A stretch of 5,608 nucleotides of DNA from an alpha proteobacterium 3107 (lineage in GTDB: Bacteria; Pseudomonadota; Alphaproteobacteria; Rhodobacterales; Rhodobacteraceae): the NCBI GenBank assembly GCA_001483205.1, contig JPPB01000030.1, positions 1 to 5,608 on the forward strand, in the 5' to 3' direction. A program made the translations under genes and the position numbers. The notes beneath the pieces are model-generated. The model saw only the letters and a program-made list of their open reading frames with translations, ran no database searches and was not told where the DNA came from. How positions within the stretch are numbered: the stretch's first letter is position 1; each line of letters begins with the position of its first letter. This document shows, piece by piece, positions 5,422 to 5,608 of this stretch.

Positions 5422-5608
5422 ATGGCACACAAGGCACATGATCTTGGTAAGATGGGACTATCCGCTTCATACGATCAAGAATTTTCTTTCCGCATCAGCA
5501 CGAAAAGCATCTTTTCCCTCAATAGGGACAAGTGGGTTTTGACCTGCCCCCCGCAACTTCCCTCGTTTTATCGTAGAGTTTGCTCAACCTTTCGAAGGAG
5601 CAAACAGA
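5422..5608 (+). CDS. Unrecognised open frame, probably interrupted by an insertion sequence; runs off the window
   Basis: The frame opens with ATG 5422, preceded by AAGGA (5410-5414) at a spacing of 7, one of the best ribosome binding sites in the window. It stays open for 62 codons to the edge. The first 39 residues (MAHKAHDLGKMG at the start, FSFRISTKSIFSL at 21-33) are host-like sequence that I do not recognise, with no signal peptide or membrane segment. From codon 40 the frame is read through the apparent left end of an insertion sequence (from 5540), so the natural protein is probably cut there. Base composition here is clearly less GC-rich than in the neighbouring genes. The same frame continues into the expected transposase ATG at 5608. 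Whether a protein is made, and what it was before the insertion, cannot be told from this window. Confidence 0.4.
   Translation, partial: MAHKAHDLGKMGLSASYDQEFSFRISTKSIFSLNRDKWVLTCPPQLPSFYRRVCSTFRRSKQ
5540..5608 (+). mobile_element. Left end of an IS3-family-like insertion sequence (truncated by window edge)
   Basis: From 5540 the sequence reads TGACCTGCCCCCC. It resembles, as I recall it, the TG-starting, C-rich terminal repeat of IS3-family elements of the IS407/IS511 type. A short leader follows, ending in a strong ribosome binding site GAAGGAG (5594-5600), and the window stops at an A that would be the first base of an ATG seven bases later. That layout (terminal repeat, about 65-base leader, then transposase OrfA) is typical of such elements. 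The transposase itself and the right end are outside the window, so family and exact boundary are inferred from remembered end sequences. Confidence 0.5.
5578..5605 (+). promoter_or_regulatory. Hairpin over the presumed transposase ribosome binding site
   Basis: GTTTGCTC (5578-5585) and GAGCAAAC (5598-5605) are perfect 8-base complements. Inside them CTT (5589-5591) can pair with AAG (5595-5597) around TCG, beyond a three-base AAC bulge. The right arm includes most of the GAAGGAG ribosome binding site. If formed in mRNA, it would hide the site and lower translation of the presumed transposase. This is inferred from sequence only. Confidence 0.5.

Noticed and set aside
1..5608. CRISPR arrays, rRNA, tRNA, phage genes or a defence cluster
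   Set aside because: No regularly spaced repeats, RNA gene signatures or phage/defence-type proteins were found on either strand. Most of the window is ordinary housekeeping sequence.

Overview
The window looks like chromosomal DNA of an alphaproteobacterium, most likely a Rhodobacterales (Roseobacter-type) species. Three things suggest this: the high GC content, the gene order pgsA-moaD-moaE, and the style of the ClpS and SPOR-type D,D-carboxypeptidase proteins. This is a judgement from protein character and gene order, not from a database search.

Left part (1-452): no intact gene. Positions 18-383 look like a decayed PemK/MazF-like toxin gene, with a recognisable N-terminus, two in-frame stops, a strong palindromic hairpin (147-193) across the middle and a plausible C-terminal tail. 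A weak terminator-like hairpin follows at 383-405. Next comes a tight + strand operon (453-1817) of pgsA (phosphatidylglycerophosphate synthase), moaD and moaE (small and large subunits of molybdopterin synthase). pgsA and moaD share one base, and moaD and moaE are one base apart.

Middle part (1887-3565): three - strand genes, read in the order clpS, an SDR-family protein and a small secreted protein of unknown function. ClpS is the adaptor that feeds N-degron substrates to the Clp protease. The SDR protein keeps the cofactor-binding fold but lacks two of the four usual catalytic residues, so its activity as an oxidoreductase is doubtful. The secreted protein has a clear signal peptide and two cysteines. 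The small gene converges on moaE with no clear terminator between them.

Right part (3566-5608): a divergent promoter region of about 320 bases separates clpS from a + strand gene for a penicillin-binding D-alanyl-D-alanine carboxypeptidase (S11 family) with a C-terminal SPOR domain, a periplasmic cell-wall enzyme. After it, a less GC-rich stretch has a possible promoter, a good ribosome binding site and an unrecognised open frame. That frame runs into what looks like the left end of an IS3-family-like insertion sequence (from about 5540), whose transposase start would fall at the last base of the window. No CRISPR array, rRNA, tRNA or complete new system was found. The most notable points are the degenerate SDR active site, the toxin remnant with its palindrome, and the IS junction with a hairpin over the presumed transposase ribosome binding site.
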